The notes under the pieces are model-generated. The model ran no database searches. It was not told the origin of the DNA and saw only the letters and a program-made list of their open reading frames with translations. This document shows, piece by piece, positions 14,696 through 23,197 of a DNA stretch of 39,363 bases (positions are counted from its first letter, which is position 1; each line of letters begins with the position of its first letter). A program made the position numbers and the translations under genes. Source of the DNA: Rickettsiales bacterium (GTDB lineage: Bacteria; Pseudomonadota; Alphaproteobacteria; Rs-D84); contig JAISGC010000092.1 of assembly GCA_031263295.1 (NCBI GenBank), forward strand, positions 1 to 39,363, given 5' to 3'.

Positions 14696-16561
14696 CTACA
14701 CAACCTCGCACGCGCCGCCGGCGCAGGCCACCGAATCGGCGACGAAGTTCACAAAGTTCTTTTCTTCCTCTATTTCGTCCAAGTGGAACTCGCGCGTTCC
14801 CGCGAACTTCTTGTATTCCTCTTCGTTCGTGTCCTCGAACGGGGCCTGGATATAAGACGAATCGGAATAGGGCAGCAGCGATATGCCGGTGTAGTTGTCG
14901 CGGTTTTCCCACATCCACTCCCGAACCTCGTCCCACTCGTGATTCTTCACATTGCAGGTGCAGGAGACATTGTTATAGTTGTCGCCGCTGATGTGGCCGG
15001 GCTTTATCCAATGCTCAAACATATATTTGACCCGTTCCAAGAACTCCAATGCGGTCTGGGCGCGGCGCGTTATGGCGCCGTCGGGGGCCTTGATGACCAA
15101 CGACAGCACTCCGTTTTTCGTCGGGTTCATTTCCTCGTCCTCGATAAGTTCGGGGAAGTTCTTTTTCATATAATCGTAAAGCGGCTCCATCTTGTTCACG
15201 CGAAGGCGCCGGATGTAATGCTTCGCATGCCACGGATGTATGCCCGACGAAGTGCCGAGAACCAAGGAGCCCGTGCCGTCCGGCTTGATGGTCGTCTGGC
15301 GGTCGGCGGTCTTGATGCCGATTTTTTTAGCAATCAGGGCGTTGGCTTCCTTGACCTTCGCGGCCGCTCCCTCGAAGTTTATCTTGGTCAAATCTGGATG
15401 CGACGCGATTCCGGTCAAAGAGACTCCTATGAGGGCCATATCGTCCGCGTTCTTCTTCCATTCCGGGTCTATATATATGAAGTTCGTATAGGCCGCCTGC
15501 AAAGTCCCGAGGACGGACGCGTAATATGCGCGCTCGAAAAAGTCCTCTTCGGTTTCCATATTGCCCATATTTACCGATGTTAGGTTGCAGAATCCGTGGC
15601 TCGGCATCGAAATCTCGCAGCACGGGTTCACCAGCCAGTCGGGATTGTTTGTCCAGACCACGCCCGGCTCGCCGCAGCCAGACGCCTCGGTCTGCTTGAA
15701 TATCTTGTCGAACTCTTCCTTGGAAACATTTCCGCGGTCGAACTGAACGGAGTTGTTGGCGAGTCCTCGCTGCGGATTATCCTTCCACCATTCGCCTTCC
15801 TTGGCGTGCAGCATCAGATCGTCGTCTTTGTCGAACAGGCATATCATCGCCGAACGGCGCACGCCGCCCGATAAAATCGCCTCGGATATAAAGCAGCATA
15901 TGTCATAGCAGTCAAGGCTGGTCAGCGTCGATTCGCCAGCCGTTATCTTTCTGTCAAGAAGCCTCATTATATTATCCGATGTCGCCTTCAAGGGTTCGGG
16001 TCCCGGGGCCGCGCACATGGAGCTGCGAATCAGAGCGCCCTTTGGCCGTATGGGCGAGTAATCTATTTCAAGCGAATCGCCGGTCTGAAAATAAGCCTTG
16101 GTTATCGCGCGGATGCAGTCGGCCCAGCCCTCGATTGAGTCTTCCGGCTGGAATGTCGTCTTTTTGCCCGAGCGCGCCGCCAATTTGGGCAATTTTCCAA
16201 TAAAATTGCGGCGAACGGAGAATCCGACCCCGCAGCCGCACAATAACAGATACATCAAGTCCGCGAATGCGTCCAATGTGTCGAGCCCGATGGCCGAACA
16301 ATTATACATCCGCGCGTTGTTGCGCATCACGGCCTCGCCGCCGAACTGCATAGAGCGCATCGACGGCAGAATCTTTTTCGCGCGGACCAGCTTATAGGCC
16401 GCCTCTATTTCGTCTTTGCACTGGGGGAACTTCGCGAGGTGCATATTCATATTGCGGTCGACGGTCTCGTCCCAGGTCTCGCGGCGCTTTTTTTCCGGGT
16501 CATACTTGGAGTATTTCATATAAAATGTCAGATCAGACAAAAGTTTTAACGATTCGTTCAT
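14696..16561 (-). CDS. nrdJ: Adenosylcobalamin-dependent (class II) ribonucleotide reductase
   Basis: Reduces ribonucleotides to deoxyribonucleotides using a radical made from adenosylcobalamin. 621 residues, resembling the short monomeric triphosphate-reductase type. Seen: first redox Cys in NCSAIG (Cys88), the catalytic thiyl-radical Cys in NPCCEI (Cys314; most enzymes have NPCGE), the partner Cys in FCNL (Cys325), and the C-terminal redox pair in ACAGGACEVV. Ribosome site AAGGAGG. Two NrdR boxes lie upstream. Neighbours fit: the adenosyltransferase downstream makes the cofactor, and trxB upstream (divergent) could supply electrons. Confidence 0.93.
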   Translation of the reverse strand: MNESLKLLSDLTFYMKYSKYDPEKKRRETWDETVDRNMNMHLAKFPQCKDEIEAAYKLVRAKKILPSMRSMQFGGEAVMRNNARMYNCSAIGLDTLDAFADLMYLLLCGCGVGFSVRRNFIGKLPKLAARSGKKTTFQPEDSIEGWADCIRAITKAYFQTGDSLEIDYSPIRPKGALIRSSMCAAPGPEPLKATSDNIMRLLDRKITAGESTLTSLDCYDICCFISEAILSGGVRRSAMICLFDKDDDLMLHAKEGEWWKDNPQRGLANNSVQFDRGNVSKEEFDKIFKQTEASGCGEPGVVWTNNPDWLVNPCCEISMPSHGFCNLTSVNMGNMETEEDFFERAYYASVLGTLQAAYTNFIYIDPEWKKNADDMALIGVSLTGIASHPDLTKINFEGAAAKVKEANALIAKKIGIKTADRQTTIKPDGTGSLVLGTSSGIHPWHAKHYIRRLRVNKMEPLYDYMKKNFPELIEDEEMNPTKNGVLSLVIKAPDGAITRRAQTALEFLERVKYMFEHWIKPGHISGDNYNNVSCTCNVKNHEWDEVREWMWENRDNYTGISLLPYSDSSYIQAPFEDTNEEEYKKFAGTREFHLDEIEEEKNFVNFVADSVACAGGACEVV

Positions 16562-16604
16562 AGAAATGCCTCCTTTATTCCGTTTAACATTATATCATAT
16601 AAAA

Positions 16605-16652
16605 AATCAATGTATAGTGTCGTTTTTCCGAAACGACCACAATATATAGTTT
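16605..16652. promoter_or_regulatory. Two NrdR boxes in front of nrdJ
   Basis: Box 1 at 16637-16652 contains CAATATATAG, a full match to the palindromic core of the known NrdR consensus (acaCwATATATwGtgt). Box 2 at 16605-16620 contains CAATGTATAGTGT, one core mismatch. Sixteen bases separate the boxes (32 bp centre to centre, about three helical turns), the usual arrangement for cooperative NrdR repression. Between them is a perfect GTCGTTT/AAACGAC palindrome (16619-16637). Confidence 0.85.
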
Positions 16653-16849
16653 TTAGGGCTGATTCGGGGGCATAAAAAAATTGCAATTTTTTTACTTTTT
16701 TGCTTGCGCCGTATGGTTTGGCGGATTCTTGGGATATTTTTCGGCGCTTGACAACAAATTGTTGACGCAAAGGCAAATTGTGCGAAGATTTTTGCGGCAA
16801 TCTGAACCGCGGCTTGTGAAAAGGACAATTTTAGGGCATAATTTTGCAA

Positions 16850-16959
16850 AGGTATCAGGTATCTGGGAATAGGTATCAGGAGGACGGCACTTGTTGTAAT
16901 GCATTGGCGTTATGATTTGCACTGCACCCCTGATACCTATTCCCAGATACCTGATACCT
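16850..16959. repeat. Heptad inverted repeat, family AGGTATC (copy 2)
   Basis: Perfect 31-bp arms at 16850-16880 and 16929-16959. Its loop, read in reverse complement, matches the loop of the copy at 464-574 (starts GGTGCAGTGCAAAT). Where the arms differ from copy 1 (GGAAACAGG versus GGGAATAGG) both sides changed together, so pairing is kept. It lies in the leader region of trxB. Confidence 0.9.
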
Positions 16960-16981
16960 AATTACTTAAAGGAAAAAGACA

Positions 16982-17881
16982 ATGACTTACGATATTATCG
17001 TTTTGGGCAGCGGGCCCGCGGGATTGACGGCGGCGCTATACGGCGCGCGCGCGAATAAAAAGACCTTGGTTCTCGGCGGCGATACCTTGGGCGGCCAGAT
17101 GGCGGGCATTCCGAAGCTTGAAAACTATCCGGGCTTTGCGGGCTCCGGGACCGAACTGGCCGAGTTTATGAAAAAGCAGGCCGTCGAGTTCGGGGCCGAG
17201 TTTGTCGGCGCCGCCGCTAAAAAAGTCGAAGCTATGGACGCGGGATATAAAGTCGCCGCCACCGACGGCAAGACATACGAAGGAACCGCGGTCATAATCG
17301 CGACCGGGGCGTCGCCCAAAAAGCTCGAAATCGCGGGCGCGCGCGAGTTCGCCGGAAAGGGCGTTTCCTATTGCGCGACCTGCGACGGATTTTTTTACAG
17401 CAAGAAAGTCGTCGCCGTCTATGGCGGCGGCAATTCGGCGCTGAACGACGCGCTCTATTTGGCGAATCTTGCCGAGAAAGTCTATATCATATATAGGAAG
17501 CCCGCCTTCACGCGCGCCGAGGCCGTTCTGGTCAAGCGCGTCGAAGAGACGAAAAACATAGAATGCGTTTTCGATGCCGAAATAACGGAGGTCGTCGGCG
17601 ACGCGACGGGCCTGACCGGATTGAAGACGACCGTCGGCGAATTGAAAGCGGACGGATTGTTCGTCGCGATAGGGCACGAGGCCAATACGGACTTTCTGTC
17701 GGAAAATTACGACCGCGACCATATGGGCCGACTGCTGACGGATGCGAATACGGCGCGGATGACGGACGGGCTGTTCGCGGCGGGCGATGTCCGGCACACC
17801 GGAAAGATGCAGATTTGCGTCGCCACTGGATGGGGCTGCGAGGCCGCGATGGACGCGATTGCGTTCTTGAATAAAAAATGA
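16982..17881 (+). CDS. trxB: Thioredoxin reductase
   Basis: FAD- and NADPH-dependent reductase of thioredoxin in the cytoplasm. 299 residues. Seen: FAD site GSGPAG (9-14), redox-active CATC (131-134), NAD(P) site GGGNSA (148-153), and the C-terminal FAD motif FAAGDVRHTGKMQICVATG. Ribosome site AAAGGAAAA. The gene is preceded by the repeat at 16850-16959. Its TGA stop (17879-17881) is formed by the first bases of the next repeat, TGAGCAATT. It may help deliver electrons for the nearby ribonucleotide reductase via thioredoxin. Confidence 0.95.
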   Translation: MTYDIIVLGSGPAGLTAALYGARANKKTLVLGGDTLGGQMAGIPKLENYPGFAGSGTELAEFMKKQAVEFGAEFVGAAAKKVEAMDAGYKVAATDGKTYEGTAVIIATGASPKKLEIAGAREFAGKGVSYCATCDGFFYSKKVVAVYGGGNSALNDALYLANLAEKVYIIYRKPAFTRAEAVLVKRVEETKNIECVFDAEITEVVGDATGLTGLKTTVGELKADGLFVAIGHEANTDFLSENYDRDHMGRLLTDANTARMTDGLFAAGDVRHTGKMQICVATGWGCEAAMDAIAFLNKK

Positions 17882-17949
17882 GCAATTAGCAATGAGCAGT
17901 GAGCAATAGGAGTGTTCTCATTGCTCACTGCTCATTGCTAATTGCTCAT
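17879..17949. repeat. Heptad inverted repeat, GAGCAAT family (copy 1)
   Basis: Arms 17879-17910 and 17918-17949 with units GAGCAAT/TAGCAAT/GAGCAGT and their inverse; a very short loop gives a hairpin of about 30 bp. Both ends carry TGAGCAAT, and these supply the stop codons of the two convergent genes trxB and the CDGSH gene. Likely a bidirectional terminator hairpin. Confidence 0.88.
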
Positions 17950-18632
17950 TTATAATTTGCTTTCCATTTCATCGACGCGTGCGCGCCGTTGCAGAAGGGC
18001 TTGTTCGCGGATGCGCCGCATCGACATAGGGTCTGTTTTTGGCGGACTTCATAAACCTCTCCGTCCGCACCGATGACTTTTATTCCGCCGCGAATCCAAA
18101 GCGGCCCCGATATGCCGAGCCCGCCGTCTTCGATTGCATCGACCTCCGGCGCCGTTTTGTCTTCCAAGGATTTGCCGTCTTTCGTGAACATCAAGAGCCG
18201 TCCCGCGGGACACAGATTCGCCTCTTCTATCGCGAGTTTCGGATTTTGCCCCGATGCGACCAGATTCCAGATTCTTCCGCCCCTATCGCAAAAACGCGCG
18301 AAGGCGCAATAGTTTTGGTTGTCCAAAAGGGTCAGGTCCGGGCCGTCGATCGATTCGGCCGAAGGCTGCTTCATTATCGGCGTTTTATCCGCAGTCTCCG
18401 TCCCGTCGAAATGCGCGGCCGCGTGCGAGCCGTCGCAGAACGGCGCGTTTTTCGATCGCCCGCATCGGCAGACTGCGACCGGGTCGGTCTTTATCTCGAA
18501 GGATTTTCCCTCGCCGTATTTTACGCTGATGCCGTTTTCATCCGTCAGGATTACTTTCTGCGCTATGGACGGCGCGCCGTATAAAAGATACGGCCCGTCT
18601 TTTTCGATTTTTATATAGATTTCTTTTGACAT
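17946..18632 (-). CDS. Iron-sulfur protein with two CDGSH domains
   Basis: 228 residues. CDGSH (mitoNEET-type) domains bind a 2Fe-2S cluster through three Cys and one His. First domain: CRCGRSKNAPFCDGSH; second, near the C-terminus: CRCGASANKPFCNGAH, with Asn replacing the Asp of CDGSH. The middle has extra Cys (NYCAFARFCDRGG, ANLCPAGRL) as in the iron-binding region of related bacterial proteins. Soluble, no signal peptide. Role unknown; redox or iron-sulfur handling by family. Its stop codon lies in the repeat shared with trxB. Confidence 0.9.
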   Translation of the reverse strand: MSKEIYIKIEKDGPYLLYGAPSIAQKVILTDENGISVKYGEGKSFEIKTDPVAVCRCGRSKNAPFCDGSHAAAHFDGTETADKTPIMKQPSAESIDGPDLTLLDNQNYCAFARFCDRGGRIWNLVASGQNPKLAIEEANLCPAGRLLMFTKDGKSLEDKTAPEVDAIEDGGLGISGPLWIRGGIKVIGADGEVYEVRQKQTLCRCGASANKPFCNGAHASMKWKANYK

Positions 18633-18880
18633 ATTTCCATTGTCGGATTTTTGGCGGACGAAAGCAACAGGAATAAACGCCTGACTTGAAACAGGCGGCC
18701 GGGAGCTAACAAGTCAGCAATATTGACCTGACTGCCTTCCGATATATAGATCGTATTGTATAGCAATCACATCCCGGCCATAGTGCGGGACAAAACCAAC
18801 AGACGATTCAGGCTTGTTAGGGCCGCCATTGCCGATATTGTTAGGATCGATTTCGGCTGTATCTTTGTTCCCAGCAGGAA
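18633..18880 (-). pseudogene. Non-coding stretch with a possible gene remnant downstream of the nuclease gene
   Basis: From about 18876 to 18718 the minus strand reads an open frame of about 53 codons without a start (VKIPAGNKDTAEIDPNN, later VPHYGRDVIAIQYDLY) ending in TGA, preceded by an in-frame stop. It looks like a decayed tail of a gene brought in with the restriction-modification pair. A hairpin CGCCTG/CAGGCG lies near 18680-18700. No other function is visible in this stretch. Confidence 0.35.
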
Positions 18881-18922
18881 TCTTGACCTATCCTGAAACA
18901 TTTGTCAATCGTTTTTTTTCGT

Positions 18923-19564
18923 TTATTTGTAATTTCTTACAATTTTTGTTTTCGCAAATCCGCGTTTTTTCAATTCCCCGCCAATATCGTGGATTTTTAT
19001 CTTGCCGGCTTTGCCCTTGTTGTATTTGCATATTCTTTCAAGCTCATCTATCTCGGCTTCCCATGGCTCATGATTTTCCTGATAGTTCCAATCGGGATAC
19101 TTTTTTTCGGTTTTGTGAAAATCGGCAAGGCATGCGTTTTCGATATGCTTGTATGATATGGATACTTTTTGTTCAGTTTCTCCGAACAGGCCTTTGACGC
19201 TTCCGACAAAGTCTTGCTGGTAAATCATATATATTTCGATTTTCTTCCCGTCGGATAGTTCATGGAACAGATGCCACCAAACTCCTATGGATCTCTGGCT
19301 AGGCTGGCCGTTCAAGCCGCCGGTTTTGTAGATGTTCAGTGTTCCCTTCATTCCGCCCTTGTCTTCGGATCCGCCTATTTTTTTGATAATTCCGTTCACG
19401 GCGATTATATAGACGCGGCCGATATTGCGCTTTAATATGTCCGTCGCCAGCCCGTTCCCTTTTTCATCGATAATCTTCGGCAGATATATGAAGTCCAGAA
19501 CATCGCCGGATTTTATTTTCACATCGGCAATCTTGAATGCGGTTTTCACTTGGGATATTTTCAT
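18923..19564 (-). CDS. Putative restriction endonuclease partner of the adenine methylase
   Basis: 213 residues, AT-richer than its surroundings. Not firmly recognised. The middle segment GRVYIIAVNGIIKKIGGSED loosely fits the GIY-YIG nuclease layout (VYI, then KIG about ten residues on, then Ser), as in some restriction enzymes; this is inference. Its position, starting 2 bases after the methyltransferase stop on the same strand, is what most suggests a restriction role. Other possibilities are an accessory protein of the methylase or a phage-derived nuclease. Confidence 0.55.
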   Translation of the reverse strand: MKISQVKTAFKIADVKIKSGDVLDFIYLPKIIDEKGNGLATDILKRNIGRVYIIAVNGIIKKIGGSEDKGGMKGTLNIYKTGGLNGQPSQRSIGVWWHLFHELSDGKKIEIYMIYQQDFVGSVKGLFGETEQKVSISYKHIENACLADFHKTEKKYPDWNYQENHEPWEAEIDELERICKYNKGKAGKIKIHDIGGELKKRGFAKTKIVRNYK

Positions 19565-19565
19565 T

Positions 19566-20564
19566 TTATTCTCCGATGATAATCAGTTCGTGCGAGTGCT
19601 TCACATTCCCGTTGTCATAATCGCGCTCCGCGCGATTCTTGCCGATGCGCGTTTCGCCCTGGCCCATGGTATATTGCCATGATGTCTCGATAATCTTGAA
19701 ATCCTTGTAGGCATCGCGGATCCAGGCGCAGTCGTTGTATGACAAGACGAATCCTCCTTTGTGCGCGCGCAAAAGCCTCGCCAGCGTCTCGTGGTCGAAT
19801 CCGTTGTGGTGTATCGGAAAGTTCCGCATCGGGTATATCCCGCGGAACATCTTGGAATCGCCAGCCAGAAAATACGGCGGATCCAAGTAAAGAAAATCTC
19901 CGTTGTGCTTCGGGATGCTGGTCGCGAAGGATTCGTTGAACACACGCAGGTCCGCGCGGAAATCGCGCACGCGCGAAACCATAGCGTCGTATTTTTTACT
20001 ATCTTTGTAAATCGACGACATCCAGCCCAGAAATCCCGGCCCGTATGAAAGATTATGGTTGAAGAAATAATACGCCGCGGCGTCGAGCGGGTCTAGTTTT
20101 CCGTCGTATCCGTCGACTTTATTCCAGTGCTCTTTCAGTATATTTTTTATGTGCTCGTATTCTTCCGCGGTCGGAGCGATCCCGGCGAGCCGATCCGCCA
20201 ATTCATTCGGCTGCGTAGTCTGCACTTTCCAATAGTTCGCGAGCATATCGAATATGTCGTATGCGACGACCGGGATTTTTAATTCGCGCGCAATCGCAAT
20301 CTCGACGCTGGCGCCGCCGATGAAAGGCGATGCGACAAGCTTCGCTTTATCGGGTATGTATTCGAGAATCTTTCCAACGGCCAAGGATTTTCCGCCCGCG
20401 TAGCGCAAAGGCGAGCCGGCGTATCTTTTATAATTCCCATTTGCGCCTTTTAATCGGCGCAAAGCACGCGCTCTGTCGAAATTGAGGACCTTCGTATCGA
20501 AATAATCCTGTTCCAATGGAAGTTCAAGAATGCGGTCAAAATCTTTTCTCAATGTGTCGGGCAT
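19566..20564 (-). CDS. N6-adenine DNA methyltransferase (D12/Dam class)
   Basis: 332 residues. Methylates adenine in a DNA site using S-adenosylmethionine. Seen: motif X/I region SPLRYAGGKSLAVG then PFIGGASVEIA (the FxGxx SAM pocket), and catalytic motif IV DPPY in FLYLDPPYFL. The order fits the D12 class that includes Dam; the recognition sequence cannot be read, and GATC is only a possibility. The start ATG lies 6 bases after a TATAGT box (20576-20571), so the message is probably leaderless. Paired with the nuclease-like gene downstream, it likely forms a restriction-modification system acquired by transfer. Confidence 0.88.
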   Translation of the reverse strand: MPDTLRKDFDRILELPLEQDYFDTKVLNFDRARALRRLKGANGNYKRYAGSPLRYAGGKSLAVGKILEYIPDKAKLVASPFIGGASVEIAIARELKIPVVAYDIFDMLANYWKVQTTQPNELADRLAGIAPTAEEYEHIKNILKEHWNKVDGYDGKLDPLDAAAYYFFNHNLSYGPGFLGWMSSIYKDSKKYDAMVSRVRDFRADLRVFNESFATSIPKHNGDFLYLDPPYFLAGDSKMFRGIYPMRNFPIHHNGFDHETLARLLRAHKGGFVLSYNDCAWIRDAYKDFKIIETSWQYTMGQGETRIGKNRAERDYDNGNVKHSHELIIIGE

Positions 20565-20576
20565 ACTGAAACTATA

Positions 20577-21776
20577 TCACTTCTTTCGGCCGGAAAACAA
20601 CACCATTGTTGTTATTATTCCGAAGATTCCGGTCGCGATCCACACGGCGCGCGTCTGGCCCAAAAGAAATATCGCCGCCGCGCCGACCAACGGCGTTATG
20701 AATTTCGGAAGATTCGTCGAAGTGTTGAATATTCCGTAGAATCTGGACTGCTCGTCTTTTTTCGCGACATCGAAAAATACCAGGTCGTGAAGCGCTTCCT
20801 GAATCGCGCCGGAGACCTGCATCATTATGAATATCCAAATCATCATATCTCCCTTGGCGAAGAACATCAGGAAGCTGCACGCTATGAAAAGAATAAACGC
20901 CAGGCCGAGCCCCGCGGTCGTTCCCTTCTTGCCGAAGCGGCGCGCTATCCGGCCCGTGGGCTCGGACAAAATAACATAGGGCAGAATGCCCGCGGTCAGA
21001 ATCAGGCCGAGCGCGTCTTTGGTAAATCCCGCCTCGATGACTATTATCGGCCAGTATAGAATGCGGAGCGACTTCATCGCGTAATAGCCGAAGTTCAGAG
21101 CATAGGCCCTGCGGAAATCCGCGCGCCCGAAATACTGAATCACTCCGCGCCAGATGGAGCGCAGGGTTCTGTTGGGCGATATGCGCGGCAGCTTTTTCTC
21201 CTCTTGAACAATATTGTAATGCTTGAACATAATCCATCCGGCCAGATACATTATGCTGCTGGCGAAGAATGCGCTGCGGTTGCCGAAGACGCCCGCAATC
21301 TGCATCGCTATCACCGGAGCCAAAACCGCGCCGACATTCAGCCACAGATGGTATCGCCCGTTCATCTTCGCGATTCCGCCCCGGCCCGCGAAGTCCGCCA
21401 TAAACAGCGGTATCAGCGTCATTATCAAAACCAGCGGTATCGCCGTGAAGAAATCCAAAATCAGAAATGTCATGGGCTTGACCGAGAACGACAAAAGTAT
21501 ATAGCTGACGAAAATGGAAAACATAGCGAAGTAGAAAAGCTTCGCCTTGGAAAACATCCGCATGGCCTCGCCGAAAAAAATCTGGATAATCAGGCCGAAT
21601 GCGAAATATGCCGAGGAATACAATCCGACCATCTCTGGCGTTTTCCAAATCTCCAATAATATAAGGGAATAGACCGCGCTGATTATCCCGTCGCCGAATC
21701 CGGTGAACAGCCCCAGGTTCGCGAACGAAAATCCGCTGACCCCGTGTTTCGTCGAAATGTATCTATCGGATTTCAT
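20577..21776 (-). CDS. Major facilitator superfamily transporter
   Basis: 399 residues with about 11-12 hydrophobic segments in two halves separated by a basic loop (KKLPRISPNRTLRSIWRG). Typical MFS layout, including a loop EPTGRIARRFGKKG between segments, similar to the family's signature loop. The substrate cannot be inferred. The start codon is 7 bases downstream of a TATAAT box (21789-21784), so probably leaderless. It is divergent from recA, whose -35 box lies 13 bases beyond this -10 box. Confidence 0.85.
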   Translation of the reverse strand: MKSDRYISTKHGVSGFSFANLGLFTGFGDGIISAVYSLILLEIWKTPEMVGLYSSAYFAFGLIIQIFFGEAMRMFSKAKLFYFAMFSIFVSYILLSFSVKPMTFLILDFFTAIPLVLIMTLIPLFMADFAGRGGIAKMNGRYHLWLNVGAVLAPVIAMQIAGVFGNRSAFFASSIMYLAGWIMFKHYNIVQEEKKLPRISPNRTLRSIWRGVIQYFGRADFRRAYALNFGYYAMKSLRILYWPIIVIEAGFTKDALGLILTAGILPYVILSEPTGRIARRFGKKGTTAGLGLAFILFIACSFLMFFAKGDMMIWIFIMMQVSGAIQEALHDLVFFDVAKKDEQSRFYGIFNTSTNLPKFITPLVGAAAIFLLGQTRAVWIATGIFGIITTMVLFSGRKK

Positions 21777-21802
21777 CGCCGGAATTATACCATAAATAGC
21801 GG

Positions 21803-21831
21803 TTGTTTTTGCGCGGAAAAAAAGCTAGGAT
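21803..21831 (+). promoter_or_regulatory. recA promoter
   Basis: TTGTTT at 21803-21808, 17-base spacer, TAGGAT at 21826-21831, followed by AAAGGAAAAG before the ATG. I saw no GTTC/GAAC-type LexA box of the alphaproteobacterial kind. Confidence 0.6.
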
Positions 21832-21855
21832 TGTCCGAAACCAAAAGGAAAAGAT

Positions 21856-22944
21856 ATGGCGAAAAAAGCCGACATACCAAACAGCGTCCTGTCGAAGAAC
21901 CCGGCCCTGGAATCCGCGCTCGCGCAGATACAAAAGCAGTTCGGCAAAGAGGCCATCATGCAGTTCGGCGACGACGCGAACCATAACATCGAATCCATCT
22001 CGACCGGATCCCTCGGCCTCGATATAGCGCTCGGCATAGGCGGATACCCGCGCGGGCGCATAGTCGAAATATACGGCCCGGAATCGTCCGGGAAAACGAC
22101 GCTCGCGCTGCACGCCTGCGCCGAATCGCAGAAAAAGGGCGGAACCGTCGCCTATATAGACGCCGAGAATGCGCTGGATACGAGTTATGCAAAAAAACTC
22201 GGATGCGATGTCAAGAATATGATTATATCGCAACCCGATTCGGGCGAGCAGGCGCTTGAAATCGCCAACACTCTGATACAATCGGGCGCGGTCGATGTCG
22301 TCGTGGTCGATTCGGTCGCGGCTCTGATTCCGCAGGCCGAGATAAACGGCAACATAGGCGATTCGTTCGTCGGCACGACCGCGCGCCTGATGTCGCAGGG
22401 CTTGAAAAAACTGGCGCAATCGGTTTCGCGCAACAATGTTCTCCTTATATTCATCAACCAGATTCGTATGAAAATCGGCGTTATGTTCGGCAATCCCGAA
22501 ACGACATCGGGCGGCAACGCCTTGAAGTTCTACGCCTCGGTCCGCCTGGACATCCGCCGCACCGGCGCGATAAAGGATAAAGAGAATGTAGTCGGAAACG
22601 AGACGCGCGTGAAAGTCGTCAAAAACAAAGTCGCGCCGCCTTTCCGCGTCGTCGACTTCAAGATTATGTATGGCGAGGGCATTTCGCGAGTGTCCGAGAT
22701 TTTGGATATGGGCGTGAAATACGGGCTGATAGACAAGGCGGGCGCGTTCTATTCCCTGAACTCCGAACGCATAGGGCAGGGCGAGGCGAACGCACGCGAA
22801 TGGCTGCGTAATAATCCCGCGGCCCAGGAAGAGCTGCTTTCCAAAATTATGGAAAAGTCGAACGGCATAGCCGACGATATGCAGGGGACGCCCGAGGCCG
22901 ACGCCGAAGGGACCGAACCGACGGAAGCGCCCAGCGAGCAATAA
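21856..22944 (+). CDS. recA: Recombinase RecA
   Basis: DNA-dependent ATPase for strand exchange and SOS induction; 362 residues. Walker A GPESSGKT (74-81), Walker B VVVDSVAAL, the MAW-like NNVLLIFINQIRMKIGVMFG and the C-terminal core are intact, with an acidic tail (EADAEGTEPTEAP). Unusual: the near-invariant DAEHALD is DAENALD (Asn105), and the L1-loop motif GDSHMGL is GDSFVGT (Phe171). The catalytic Glu104 is kept. So the protein should work, but it is divergent at residues most RecAs hold constant. A long hairpin element follows the stop within 10 bases. Confidence 0.96.
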   Translation: MAKKADIPNSVLSKNPALESALAQIQKQFGKEAIMQFGDDANHNIESISTGSLGLDIALGIGGYPRGRIVEIYGPESSGKTTLALHACAESQKKGGTVAYIDAENALDTSYAKKLGCDVKNMIISQPDSGEQALEIANTLIQSGAVDVVVVDSVAALIPQAEINGNIGDSFVGTTARLMSQGLKKLAQSVSRNNVLLIFINQIRMKIGVMFGNPETTSGGNALKFYASVRLDIRRTGAIKDKENVVGNETRVKVVKNKVAPPFRVVDFKIMYGEGISRVSEILDMGVKYGLIDKAGAFYSLNSERIGQGEANAREWLRNNPAAQEELLSKIMEKSNGIADDMQGTPEADAEGTEPTEAPSEQ

Positions 22945-22950
22945 AATCAA

Positions 22951-23132
22951 AACAAACGATTGCGCAAGCAATCGTTTGTCATTCCCGCGAAAGCGGGAAT
23001 AGGGTTCTAAACCTTACATTCAGCTACTACTTGTTTTCCAGATTACATTTGTATGTGAAACAAGTTTGTTGTTATAAGGCTGAAAGCCCTATTCCCGCCT
23101 GCGCGGGAATGACAAACCACTTCGTGGTTTGT
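22951..23132. repeat. ATTCCC/GGGAAT multi-hairpin element, long form (copy 1)
   Basis: About 180 bp. Outer hairpins ACAAACGATTGC/GCAATCGTTTGT and ACAAACCAC/GTGGTTTGT; next TCATTCCCGC/GCGGGAAT at both sides; a middle hairpin CTTGTTT/AAACAAG. The inner part GGGTTCTAAACC with TTACATTCAGCTACTACTTG recurs inverted in the element at 25910-26102. The first hairpin directly follows recA and may end its transcript. Confidence 0.88.
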
Positions 23133-23143
23133 TTTTGTTATTT

Positions 23144-23172
23144 TTGATTTCATATGCTTTTTATGATATAAT
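23144..23172 (+). promoter_or_regulatory. Promoter of the first outer-membrane protein gene
   Basis: TTGATT at 23144-23149, 17-base spacer, TATAAT at 23167-23172, 25 bases before the ATG at 23198, with AGGA as ribosome site. Confidence 0.75.
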
Positions 23173-23197
23173 CCCCACAAAATAAAAGGATTTGTCT

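Noticed and set aside
16562..16850. Cobalamin riboswitch in front of nrdJ
   Set aside because: I saw no B12-box-like sequence; the NrdR boxes explain the regulation.
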